From contig NZ_NOXU01000024.1 in NCBI RefSeq assembly GCF_002251795.1, positions 1-64,000 of the forward strand: a stretch of 64,000 nt of DNA, read 5' to 3'. This document shows, one piece after another, positions 56,329 to 64,000 of the stretch. The stretch is from Niveispirillum lacus (GTDB taxonomy: Bacteria; Pseudomonadota; Alphaproteobacteria; Azospirillales; Azospirillaceae). The translations under genes were made by a program, and so were the position numbers. A model generated the notes under the pieces. That model was not told the DNA's origin, did no database searches, and was given only the letters and a program-made list of their open reading frames with translations. The stretch's first letter is position 1. Every line of letters starts with the position of its first letter.

Positions 56329-59151
56329 TTACAGGGCGCGGGCGATTTCTTCCATCTCAAAGGCTTCGATGATGTCGCCTTCGCGGATATCGTCGTAGTT
56401 TTCAAAGGCCATACCGCACTCGAACCCTTCGCGCACTTCGCGAACTTCGTCCTTCATGCGCTTCAGGGTCTTCAGCGTACCTTCGTGAATGACGACATTG
56501 TCGCGCAGCAGGCGAACCTTGGCGCCGCGCTTCACAATACCTTCGCTCACGCGGCAACCAGCAACTTTGCCAACCTTGGTGATATTGAAGACTTGCAGAA
56601 TCTGGGCGTTGCCCAGGAACTTCTCCCGCAATGTCGGCGACAGCATGCCAGTCAGCATCTGCTTTACGTCATCAATGATGTCGTAAATGATCGAGTAGTA
56701 ACGGATTTCGATACCGTCACGCTTGGCCATGTCACGGGCCTGCGGGTTGGCGCGGACGTTAAAGCCCACAACCATGCCCTTGGACGCATTGGCCAGGGTG
56801 ATGTCGCTTTCCGTGATGGCGCCCACACCGGACGTCAGCACGCGGACTTTCACTTCCGTATTCTCGGCCGTTAACTTCTCCAGAGCGCCGGAAATGGCCT
56901 CCACCGAACCCTGCACGTCACCCTTGATGACGATGGGCAGTTCCTTGGCTTCGCCGGCCTGGATCTGCTTGAACATCTGTTCCAGCGAACCACGGCCAGA
57001 CTTGGCGCTTTCAGCTTCACGCTTCTTGCGGGCGCGATATTCGGTGATCTCGCGGGCGCGGCTTTCGCTCTCGACCACAACCATTTCTTCACCGGCCAGC
57101 GGCACGCCACCAAGGCCCAACACCTCCACCGGCATGGCCGGCGGGGCATCGGCAACATTGGCGCCGCGGTCATTGACCAGCGCGCGGACACGACCCCATT
57201 CTGAGCCGGCCACCACAATATCACCCACCCGCAGGGTGCCGCGCTTAACCAGCACAGTGGCGACCGGGCCACGGCCCTTGTCCAGTTTCGCCTCGACCAC
57301 CACACCATCGGCGGTGCGGTTTGGATTGGCCTTCAACTCCAGGATTTCCGCTTGCAGAAGAATGGCTTCTTCCAGCTTGTCCAGGTTCAGGCCAGCCTTG
57401 GCGGAGACTTCAACATCCAGAACTTCACCGCCCATATCTTCCACAACCAGTTCATGCTGCAGCAGTTCCTGGCGGACGCGTTCCGGCTTGGAAGAAGGCA
57501 GATCGCACTTGTTGATTGCGACAATGATCGGCACACCCGCTGCCTTGGCATGGCGGATAGCTTCGATCGTCTGCGGCATGACACCGTCATCGGCAGCCAC
57601 AACCAAAACCACCACGTCCGTGACGTTGGCGCCACGGGCACGCATCTCCGTAAAGGCCGCGTGACCCGGTGTATCGATGAAGGTGATCTTCGACCCGGAC
57701 TTCAATTGCACCTGATAGGCGCCGATATGCTGGGTGATGCCACCGGCCTCGCGGGCGGCGACATCGGTCTTGCGCAGGGCGTCCAACAGCGAAGTCTTGC
57801 CGTGGTCGACATGGCCCATGACCGTCACAACAGGCGGGCGCGACCTCAGATCTTCGCTGCGATCCTGATCGCCCTTGACACCGATTTCCACGTCACTTTC
57901 CGCGACGCGGATCGGACGGTGGCCCAGTTCCTGTACCACCAACTCGGCGGTGTCAGCATCAATGGTCTGGGTGATGGTGGCCATCACACCCATTCGCATC
58001 AGTGTCTTCACGACGTCGGCGCCGCGTTCAGCCATACGGTTGGCAAGATCGCCGACCGTAATGACTTCGGGAATGATGACGTCGCGGGTAACCTTCTGAG
58101 CTTCCTGACGGCCGAACATACGCAGACGTTCACGCTCACGGGCGCGCTTGGCAGCGGCCATGGAGCGACCGCGGCGGCCTTCATCGTCCGACAGAGCCTG
58201 GGAGATGGTCATCTTGCCGCCACGACGCTTGTCGTCGACCTTGGCCTTGACAGGGGCAGCAGGCACCTTGGCCGCAGCCTTGCCGGCACCAGCCAGCTTA
58301 GCACGGCGGGCACCACCATCCTCTTCGTCGAAATCGGCGGGCGGGCGAACACCAACGGGCGCACGGGCCGTGGCAGGGTCCTGTGTCGTGGTGGCAGGAC
58401 GGGCGGCGGCGGGACGGCTTGAACGATCATCGTCCGGCGCTGCGGGCGCCGCATGGCGCGACCGGCTGGTCTCGGCCCGTGTCGCAGCTTCAGCCTTGCG
58501 GGCGTCTTCTGCTTCTTTGCGCTTACGCTCGGCTTCGGCCACAGCGGCCTTCTCGGCCTCCTGAATAGCGCGAAGTTCTTCGAGTTCGCGACGACGGACC
58601 GTGTCCTCGTCCAACGGTTCGGAAGCGCGGGCTTCCGCCTCGGCTTCGGCACGGGCAATCGCCTCAGCACGAGCACGCGCTGCCGCTTCGGCGGCGACGG
58701 CCGCTTCCGCTTCGGCAATGGCGCGGGCTTCCGCCTCGGCTGCCTCCTGCACTGCCCTTTCGCCTTCAGCCTCAGCAGCGGAACGCAGGGCGCGAATACG
58801 CGCCTCACGTTCGGCGTCGCTGAGCTGCCGGGGAGCGTTGCCACGCGGTTGCGGGCCACGGCCACCGGCCGCCCCCTCGGCAGCACGCCGTGCGGCAGCG
58901 CCACCATCGGCCACACCGGGAATGGCACCTTTTTCGAAGGTCTTCTTGCGCTTGACCTCGACCGCCACTTCCTTGCCGCGTCCATGCGAGAAGCTCTGGC
59001 GCACGGTGCCGGACGCGCCTGCGCCGCCACCCGCCACTGGCTGTGCCGGGGCCGCCGGCTTTGGCTTATTGGCCCCACCCAGTCCAAGCGTCGGGCGACC
59101 ACCCAGGGTCAGCACCTTTTTGTCGCGGTTTTGGTCGTTGGTATCGCTCAT
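56329..59151 (-). CDS. infB: Translation initiation factor IF-2
   Basis: GTPase that brings initiator tRNA to the 30S subunit, 940 residues. A long N-terminal region (about 1-430) is Ala/Glu/Arg-rich and partly coiled coil, followed by the GTPase domain with [12 protein letters not shown] (G1), [16 protein letters not shown] (G3) and NKCD (G4), then domains II-IV. The start [12 protein letters not shown] at 59151 is preferred; the frame to 59286 is non-homologous. Last gene of the nusA operon. Confidence 0.98.
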   Translation of the reverse strand: MSDTNDQNRDKKVLTLGGRPTLGLGGANKPKPAAPAQPVAGGGAGASGTVRQSFSHGRGKEVAVEVKRKKTFEKGAIPGVADGGAAARRAAEGAAGGRGPQPRGNAPRQLSDAEREARIRALRSAAEAEGERAVQEAAEAEARAIAEAEAAVAAEAAARARAEAIARAEAEAEARASEPLDEDTVRRRELEELRAIQEAEKAAVAEAERKRKEAEDARKAEAATRAETSRSRHAAPAAPDDDRSSRPAAARPATTTQDPATARAPVGVRPPADFDEEDGGARRAKLAGAGKAAAKVPAAPVKAKVDDKRRGGKMTISQALSDDEGRRGRSMAAAKRARERERLRMFGRQEAQKVTRDVIIPEVITVGDLANRMAERGADVVKTLMRMGVMATITQTIDADTAELVVQELGHRPIRVAESDVEIGVKGDQDRSEDLRSRPPVVTVMGHVDHGKTSLLDALRKTDVAAREAGGITQHIGAYQVQLKSGSKITFIDTPGHAAFTEMRARGANVTDVVVLVVAADDGVMPQTIEAIRHAKAAGVPIIVAINKCDLPSSKPERVRQELLQHELVVEDMGGEVLDVEVSAKAGLNLDKLEEAILLQAEILELKANPNRTADGVVVEAKLDKGRGPVATVLVKRGTLRVGDIVVAGSEWGRVRALVNDRGANVADAPPAMPVEVLGLGGVPLAGEEMVVVESESRAREITEYRARKKREAESAKSGRGSLEQMFKQIQAGEAKELPIVIKGDVQGSVEAISGALEKLTAENTEVKVRVLTSGVGAITESDITLANASKGMVVGFNVRANPQARDMAKRDGIEIRYYSIIYDIIDDVKQMLTGMLSPTLREKFLGNAQILQVFNITKVGKVAGCRVSEGIVKRGAKVRLLRDNVVIHEGTLKTLKRMKDEVREVREGFECGMAFENYDDIREGDIIEAFEMEEIARAL

Positions 59152-59200
59152 CCCTAATCCGACAGTAAGCCGTTGAAACCTAATACGCCCGCCCAAAGAC

Positions 59201-59899
59201 TCAGGCGGCCGTTCCGCCGAGGGCGGAAAGCCGTGCCACTTCGCGACGCACCTGCTGTGCCAGCGGACCCGCCGCCAACACCGCATGAACCGCCTCGTCC
59301 CGGCCCAGAGCAGCCCCTAGTTCCGACCGGTCGAATGCTTCGACCAGCGGCACACCCAGCGCCTGCGCCAAGGCATGCAACTTTGTCCGACCATCGTCGG
59401 ATCCGTCGCTTGCCTCCAACCACAACCCTACACTCTTTTGTCCCGCACCGCCTGCCCGGCCTATGGACCCGGAACGCAATGCAGCCTGTACCTTCTCGAA
59501 ACCCGCAATGGCTCCACCGCCCTTACGGGCAAGGCCAATCAGGCCGAGCGCCCGACGCCGGATCAACCGACGCGTCAGCGTCAACAGATCCGGCACCGGC
59601 TTTACATTCTGCCGTGCGGCTTTGGCGAACAAACCCTTGGTCAGGACCTTTTCAACCAAACCCGCATCAGCCGTCAACCACAGCCCGCGACCGGGCAGGG
59701 TTTCGTCCACATCGGGCACGACCTGCTGGTCCGGCCCTACCACAAAACGGATCATGCCCGCCTTGTCCTGGACCTTCCCGCTGGCGATGCAGCGACGTAG
59801 CGGACTTTTACGGCCCGCCACGACCTCTGGTTCGTCGGCCTGCGCCTCGGCATCGAGTTCCGGCGGATAGCCGGGCGTCGTATCGGTGCCGGTGCTCAT
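59201..59899 (-). CDS. DUF448 (YlxR)-L7Ae-like RNA-binding protein
   Basis: 232-residue fusion. The N-terminal DUF448/YlxR domain (about 30-110) has [20 protein letters not shown] and GRGLWLTA; the C-terminal part (about 125-225) with [24 protein letters not shown] resembles an L7Ae/L30e RNA-binding fold. This two-domain version is common in alphaproteobacterial nusA-infB operons. It likely binds RNA during transcription or ribosome assembly. The start [10 protein letters not shown] at 59899 is used; gap 32 bp from nusA. Confidence 0.9.
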   Translation of the reverse strand: MSTGTDTTPGYPPELDAEAQADEPEVVAGRKSPLRRCIASGKVQDKAGMIRFVVGPDQQVVPDVDETLPGRGLWLTADAGLVEKVLTKGLFAKAARQNVKPVPDLLTLTRRLIRRRALGLIGLARKGGGAIAGFEKVQAALRSGSIGRAGGAGQKSVGLWLEASDGSDDGRTKLHALAQALGVPLVEAFDRSELGAALGRDEAVHAVLAAGPLAQQVRREVARLSALGGTAA

Positions 59900-59931
59900 G
59901 CCACAATCCCCAATAACCAGACGGATAGGCC

Positions 59932-61428
59932 TTAGCCTTCCGCCCCTTCCTCGTCGGCGAACCAATGTGCACGGGCAGCCATGATTACCTCATTGGCCTC
60001 GTCCAGTGTCATCGCGTCCTTGCCGATAATGTCCAGAAGCTCATCACCGGCCAGATCGGCCAGGTCATCAAGCGTCTTCACGCCCTTTTCACCCAGCTTC
60101 ACCAGCATGGAGGGCGACAGTGCCTCGATATTGGCGACAGCGTCTTCCACACCCAGTTCGCGGCGCTTGGTTTCCAGGATCTCGTTCTGCTGTTCCAAGA
60201 AAGTCACGGCGCGGTTCTGTAGCTCAGCGGCCACATCCTCGTCGAACGCTTCGATCCGGGTCAGTTCGTCAAGATCGACATAGGCGATTTCCTCAACCGA
60301 GGTGAAACCTTCATTCACCAGCAGATGGGCGATCATGTCGTCAACGTCCAAGGCCTCCATGAACAGGGCCGACCGCGACGAGAATTCCGTCTGACGGCGC
60401 TCGCGCTCTTCAGCCTCAGTCATGATGTCGATGGTCCAGCCTGTGAGCTGGGACGCCAAACGCACATTCTGCCCACGGCGACCGATGGCCAACGACAACT
60501 GATCGTCGGGCACCACAACTTCAATCTTGTTGCCTTCATCATCCAGAACGACCTTGGCCACCTCGGCGGGGGCCAGTGCGTTCACAACGAAGGTGGCCGG
60601 ATCGGGTTTCCAGGGGATGATGTCAATCTTTTCACCCTGCAATTCACCAACAACGGCTTGCACACGCGAACCGCGCATACCAACGCAGGCACCGACAGGG
60701 TCGATGGAACTGTCCTTAGAGATAACCGCAATCTTCGCGCGGCTGCCCGGATCGCGGGCCACCGACTTGATTTCGATGATGCCGTCGTAAATCTCCGGAA
60801 CCTCGGCCTTGAACAGGCCGGCCATGAACATCGGATGGGTACGCGACAGGAAGATCTGCGGGCCGCGTGGTTCCTTGCGTACGTCATAAATGTAGGCACG
60901 AACGCGGTCGCCGGTCTTGAAATGCTCACGCGGCAGACACTCGTCCCGGCGCAGCACCGCTTCGGCGCGACCCAGATCGACGGTGACATTGCCATATTCG
61001 ACACGCTTGACCAGACCGTTCACGATCTCGCCCTTGCGGTCGATATATTCGTTGTACTGACGCTCACGCTCCGCCTCGCGCACTTTCTGCACGATGACCT
61101 GTTTGGCGGTCTGGGCAGCGATACGGCCGAAATCGATCGGGGGCAGCGGGTCGACAATGAAGTCACCGATCTGCGCCTTCGGGTTCTTGCGGCGCGCCTT
61201 GGCCAGCGTCACCTGCACGGCCTCATTCTCCACCTCTTCCACCACCTCCATGTGGCGTGTCAGATGGATATCGCCGGTCTTGCGGTCGATCCGGGCGCGG
61301 ATGTCGTGCTCGTGACCATATTTGGAGCGGCCAGCCTTCTTGATGGCCTCCTCCATGGCTTCGAGCACATGCTCCTTGTCGATATTCTTCTCGCGGGCGA
61401 CCGCGTCGGCTACTTGAAGCAGTTCCAT
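59932..61428 (-). CDS. nusA: Transcription termination/antitermination factor NusA
   Basis: RNA polymerase-associated elongation factor, 498 residues. An N-terminal domain (1-130), an S1 domain (GEIVNGLVKRVEYGNVTVDLGR), two KH domains (PVGACVGMRGSRVQAVVGEL and LAIGRRGQNVRLASQLTGW) and C-terminal helix-hairpin-helix repeats (LVNEGFTSVEEIAYVD, LGEKGVKTLDDLADLAGDEL) are visible. Second gene of the operon, 30 bp after rimP. Confidence 0.97.
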   Translation of the reverse strand: MELLQVADAVAREKNIDKEHVLEAMEEAIKKAGRSKYGHEHDIRARIDRKTGDIHLTRHMEVVEEVENEAVQVTLAKARRKNPKAQIGDFIVDPLPPIDFGRIAAQTAKQVIVQKVREAERERQYNEYIDRKGEIVNGLVKRVEYGNVTVDLGRAEAVLRRDECLPREHFKTGDRVRAYIYDVRKEPRGPQIFLSRTHPMFMAGLFKAEVPEIYDGIIEIKSVARDPGSRAKIAVISKDSSIDPVGACVGMRGSRVQAVVGELQGEKIDIIPWKPDPATFVVNALAPAEVAKVVLDDEGNKIEVVVPDDQLSLAIGRRGQNVRLASQLTGWTIDIMTEAEERERRQTEFSSRSALFMEALDVDDMIAHLLVNEGFTSVEEIAYVDLDELTRIEAFDEDVAAELQNRAVTFLEQQNEILETKRRELGVEDAVANIEALSPSMLVKLGEKGVKTLDDLADLAGDELLDIIGKDAMTLDEANEVIMAARAHWFADEEGAEG

Positions 61429-61458
61429 CCTGGCGAACCCTGCCTTCTATCCTGGTCG

Positions 61459-62241
61459 TCAGACCACCCCGGCGCCGGCATCGGCGTCGGAGGGGCCATC
61501 GGTGGTCACAATATCCTGTTCGTCACTCTGTCCCTTGCGGGCGAAACGCCCCGGGCCCTTCTTTTTGGACGGCTTATCGGCCTTCACGTTGGCCGGGGCC
61601 GACTTTGGACGCTTTACGGGCTTGGCCGTGTCGTCCACATCCATCTGCCCCCCTTCGGTGCCCGCCGCCAAGCCCTGTTCAGCGGCTGCAATGCTCAGCA
61701 GCTCGTCGGTCAGTTCCAGCTTGGCCTTCGCGATCTGCGCGAAGGGGATTTCAGCAACCTCCACCATGCCAGGATCGGTTTCCACTGGCTTGGCCTTGGC
61801 CGAAACTTTCGCACCTGGCTTGCGCTTAGGCGCTGGGGCCGTTTTGGAGTCCAGTGCAATCAGCACATTCTCACCCTCGACACCGTACAGCACGCCGCGA
61901 AAGCGCTTGCGCCCATCCAGAGGGAGGTCTGTCTCAACCCGCGCTTCAAGACCCTTGAACCGTTCGAAATCTTTCAGGCGGGTCAGAGGGCGGTCGATGC
62001 CGGGGCTGGATACTTCCAGCGTGTAAGCCGAGGTGATGGGGTCTTCCACGTCAAGGAGGGCGGAAACCGCATGGGAAATGTCGGCGCAATCATCCACAGT
62101 CATAGCGCCGCCATCAGCACGGTCGGCCATGATCTGCAGCGTCGGGCGCAGCCCACCGGAAATCTGCAGGCGCACAATCTCATACCCCATGGCCTCGACC
62201 GAGGGGGTGATAATGCCACCAATGCGTTCCAGCACGTCCAT
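61459..62241 (-). CDS. rimP: Ribosome maturation factor RimP, extended
   Basis: 30S maturation factor. The family core is visible: [61 protein letters not shown] (this last at about 93-115). At 260 residues it is much longer than usual (about 150-180). The excess comes from a basic insertion in the C-terminal SH3-like domain (about 135-165, [11 protein letters not shown] to KAKPVETD) and a Lys/Pro-rich tail after about residue 200. First gene of the nusA operon; a terminator-like structure lies upstream. Confidence 0.93.
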   Translation of the reverse strand: MDVLERIGGIITPSVEAMGYEIVRLQISGGLRPTLQIMADRADGGAMTVDDCADISHAVSALLDVEDPITSAYTLEVSSPGIDRPLTRLKDFERFKGLEARVETDLPLDGRKRFRGVLYGVEGENVLIALDSKTAPAPKRKPGAKVSAKAKPVETDPGMVEVAEIPFAQIAKAKLELTDELLSIAAAEQGLAAGTEGGQMDVDDTAKPVKRPKSAPANVKADKPSKKKGPGRFARKGQSDEQDIVTTDGPSDADAGAGVV

Positions 62242-62301
62242 TCGCGTTCAAACTCCACCCGCCACACCGGCCAGCGCCGGATAAGCAGAGCCCAGATAAA
62301 C

Positions 62302-62326
62302 AAAAAAGGCGGGCCAAAGGCCCACC
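62302..62326 (-). terminator. Rho-independent terminator upstream of rimP
   Basis: On the minus strand: stem GGTGGGCC/GGCCCGCC (one U-G pair), loop TTT, then TTTTTTG. It lies 61-85 bp upstream of the rimP start, and so either ends an upstream transcript (receiver-domain gene) or acts in the rimP leader. Confidence 0.85.
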
Positions 62327-62396
62327 CGCAAAGCAGACCAGCCTGCCAGCGTTGCCTGCTGGCCGGTCCGTATGGGATAAAGATGAGCGCTATATA
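62302..62396 (-). ncRNA. Candidate short structured transcript or attenuated rimP leader
   Basis: Between a TATATA -10-like hexamer (62391-62396) and the terminator (62302-62326) lies an approximately 80-nt unit with its own hairpin: plus-strand arms GACCAGCC (62336-62343) and GGCCGGTC (62361-62368), containing an inner AGC/GCT stem-loop. The layout promoter-hairpin-terminator is that of a small RNA or of a transcription attenuator for the nusA operon. No clear -35 was found. Confidence 0.4.
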
Positions 62397-62484
62397 AACC
62401 CGTTCGCTGCCCTTGGGAAGGGGAATCGCCAAACCGAGGCGCATCCCTGCCTCCCGCCCCCGCCCGGCAAGGGCCTCAACCACT

Positions 62485-63495
62485 TCAACCTGCAGGTTTT
62501 TCGCCGGCCATATCCCGTTCGCTGACCTGTTGTTGTTCAGCCTTGGCCTGGGCGATCTGTGCCAGTCGTGTACGATAGGCGTTGACAGCGCCGCGGACCT
62601 CGTTTTCTACGGCTGTCAAGTCGGCCCGGCGGGAAGTCAGGGCGGCAACGCCCATGGCAGCGACCCGAAGGGCTTGCGGACCATGCAAGGGCTGGTCGGG
62701 CGTCGTTTTGAACTGGTCCACCGCCTTACGGATGATGGCAGCATAGGATTCTGCCTGTTTTCGAACGTCACTCTCCGGCTTTAGCCGCCGCATCATATCC
62801 TCTAAGGCCAAACCGGCGCGAAGCAAATGATCCCCCGACATGCGATCAGCCCCTGCCATCAGACCGGGAAGGGCAAAATCAATCAGAAAGGCGACCTGGA
62901 ACCCCGATCGTACGATTTTCTGTTGATTGATGGCATCCAGCGAATCCGCAATCGCATCGGCGGCGCGGTTGCGGTCGAACTGCCCCAAGGCCTTCATCCG
63001 CAAGGTATTCGGTACCTCAAACAGCGGAATCTGAATTCCCTCTCGGGGTTGGCGCCGTCGGTCTGGGCCAATGTAGTCGGCGGTTACTACGAAACTCTTG
63101 CGGGCTTCAATCAGGTTGGTCAGCCGGTCCTGCACCTGTTTTGTGCTGAACGGCTTGACCATCATGTCGTCAGCGCCGGTTGAGTTGAAACGCAGCAGCA
63201 GCGGCTGTGTCGGTTGCCAAGTCGTCACGATGACCCCGACAAAGGGGTTGTGCGGTGCCTGGGCATGGCGCAGTCCCTGAACAAATTTCAGGCCACCTGG
63301 ATCGGATGCATCCGCGTCAATAAACAGGAGGTCCGGTTGCACGGCGATCATCGCGGCAGACAGCTCACTGGTGTCCGGAAGGTCCAGGATCTTGTCGACC
63401 CCCATACGCGCCAGAATGCCGCGCAATAGCCGGCGGGTGTTGCTTTCGTGGTCAACAATGACCACCGCAAGCGAACGGAAATCATAATCAGGCAT
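62485..63495 (-). CDS. Response-regulator receiver domain protein with long C-terminal extension
   Basis: 336-residue protein. An N-terminal receiver domain (about 8-128) has Asp15 (VIVDHES) of the acidic site, phospho-acceptor Asp60 (LLFIDAD), Thr91 and Lys114 (VKPFS). The C-terminal 200 residues are helical, with no recognisable output domain. The start MPDYDFRS at 63495 overlaps the glgX stop by 8 bp. It resembles stand-alone regulators of chemotaxis or motility-type networks; its partner kinase is unknown. Confidence 0.82.
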   Translation of the reverse strand: MPDYDFRSLAVVIVDHESNTRRLLRGILARMGVDKILDLPDTSELSAAMIAVQPDLLFIDADASDPGGLKFVQGLRHAQAPHNPFVGVIVTTWQPTQPLLLRFNSTGADDMMVKPFSTKQVQDRLTNLIEARKSFVVTADYIGPDRRRQPREGIQIPLFEVPNTLRMKALGQFDRNRAADAIADSLDAINQQKIVRSGFQVAFLIDFALPGLMAGADRMSGDHLLRAGLALEDMMRRLKPESDVRKQAESYAAIIRKAVDQFKTTPDQPLHGPQALRVAAMGVAALTSRRADLTAVENEVRGAVNAYRTRLAQIAQAKAEQQQVSERDMAGEKPAG

Positions 63496-64000
63496 GGGCC
63501 GGCCCCCCCAGGCCGGATGACGTCGGATTGACCGCGCCATTGTTGGTATCGATCAATTCATACAGCCAGCATGTACGGCCCGGCAATGATACCGGCTTGC
63601 CGGTCACCGCAAGATGTTTGCCGGGCGTTGCCGTTGGCCGCCCCTCTTCGTCTCCAGTATCCAGCAGGCAGCGCCAGCTATCGCCGCTGGGCAGTGCCGG
63701 CAGGATGAACTCGGTTGCAGTCTCTCCGGCGTTGACGATCAGCAACAATATCCCGTCAAGCGCCGGCGTGCCATCAGCCGCCAAGTGCGGTCCCGCGCGG
63801 CCGTTCAAGAGCAAGCCCAGGCACCGGGCCTGACCATCACGCCACTGCTCGGCGGCCTTTTCAACCCCTTGTGGATTGATCCAGGTAATGTCTTTCACAC
63901 CGTCCGCTGAAACTTCCCGCCCATGCAGAAACCGTCCCCGGCGCAAAACAGGGTGGGCGCGGCGCAGGCCGGTCAGGCGTGCCACAAACCGGGTCATTGC
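63488..64000 (-). CDS. glgX: Glycogen debranching enzyme GlgX, C-terminal part (partial)
   Basis: The 3' end of a gene whose 5' part lies beyond the window edge; at least 170 residues are seen. The sequence FVARLTGLRRAHPVLRRGRFLHG, DITWINPQGVEKAAEQW, and RCLGLLLNGRAG, ending with a beta-sandwich LLIVNAGETATEFILP, matches the end of the GH13 isoamylase-type GlgX. The catalytic domain is outside. It would remove branches from glycogen. Its stop overlaps the start of the receiver gene by 8 bp. Confidence 0.9.
   Translation of the reverse strand, partial: AMTRFVARLTGLRRAHPVLRRGRFLHGREVSADGVKDITWINPQGVEKAAEQWRDGQARCLGLLLNGRAGPHLAADGTPALDGILLLIVNAGETATEFILPALPSGDSWRCLLDTGDEEGRPTATPGKHLAVTGKPVSLPGRTCWLYELIDTNNGAVNPTSSGLGGPAHA

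Overview
The window is a gene-dense, high-GC chromosomal segment with about 61 protein genes, mostly short operons on both strands. The set suggests a motile, aerobic or facultative Gram-negative alphaproteobacterium, probably Rhodospirillales (Azospirillaceae-like). Pointers are the rimP-nusA-ylxR-infB cluster, aroK-aroB next to xerD and a large 'antifreeze-like' envelope protein, ndk next to rnd and aspS, a DUF1285-NUDIX pair divergent from a MoxR/DUF58/DUF4159 operon, and direct-repeat LexA boxes of the alphaproteobacterial type GAAC-N7-GAAC. The taxonomic call is inference from gene order and protein style, not from a database search. I saw no rRNA, tRNA, CRISPR array, prophage or complete insertion sequence. 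Layout: 1-12.5 kb holds small metabolic and stress genes (patatin-like lipase, 2OG-Fe(II) oxygenase, exported sugar isomerase-like protein, a zinc-ribbon protein behind two LexA boxes, adhP behind an FNR/FixK-type box, truncated hemoglobin, proline iminopeptidase, GNAT, GST, DUF445, SDR epimerase, TPR protein). 12.5-18 kb holds ynfA-prmA, a TonB-dependent receptor and a PhoD-like phosphatase. 18.3-27.3 kb is the iron-sulfur (SUF) operon: Rrf2 regulator, sufB, sufC, sufD, sufS, sufU, sufT-like and sufA. It is interrupted by a GIY-YIG nuclease gene flanked by two copies of a REP-like palindromic element (between sufB and sufC) and by two double-GNAT acetyltransferase genes (after sufC and after sufD). 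27.3-38.4 kb holds a small membrane protein, a DUF455 ferritin-like protein, a DUF885 peptidase-like protein, a PmtA-like methyltransferase, an ABC-F ATPase with an unusually structured leader, ndk, rnd, aspS and a MerR/TipAS regulator. 38.4-47.1 kb holds a phosphatase-NUDIX-DUF1285 operon and the divergent MoxR-DUF58-DUF4159-GATase-like operon. 47.2-56.2 kb holds xerD, an exported alanine-rich protein, aroK-aroB, an orphan motA, a chemoreceptor and a degenerate MtnA-like protein. 56.3-64 kb is the nusA/infB operon on the minus strand, preceded by a small structured transcript unit, a receiver-domain protein and the 3' end of glgX. The most interesting signals are: (1) a tandem LexA operator in front of an uncharacterised small CxxC/CxxC protein; (2) the GIY-YIG gene with REP-like flanks inside the suf operon, which looks like a mobile unit; (3) two tandem-GNAT proteins translationally coupled to the SUF genes; (4) an MtnA-fold protein that appears to have lost the MtnA catalytic residues, beside a chemoreceptor; (5) three stem-loops packed end to end upstream of the ABC-F gene; and (6) a promoter-hairpin-terminator unit ahead of rimP.
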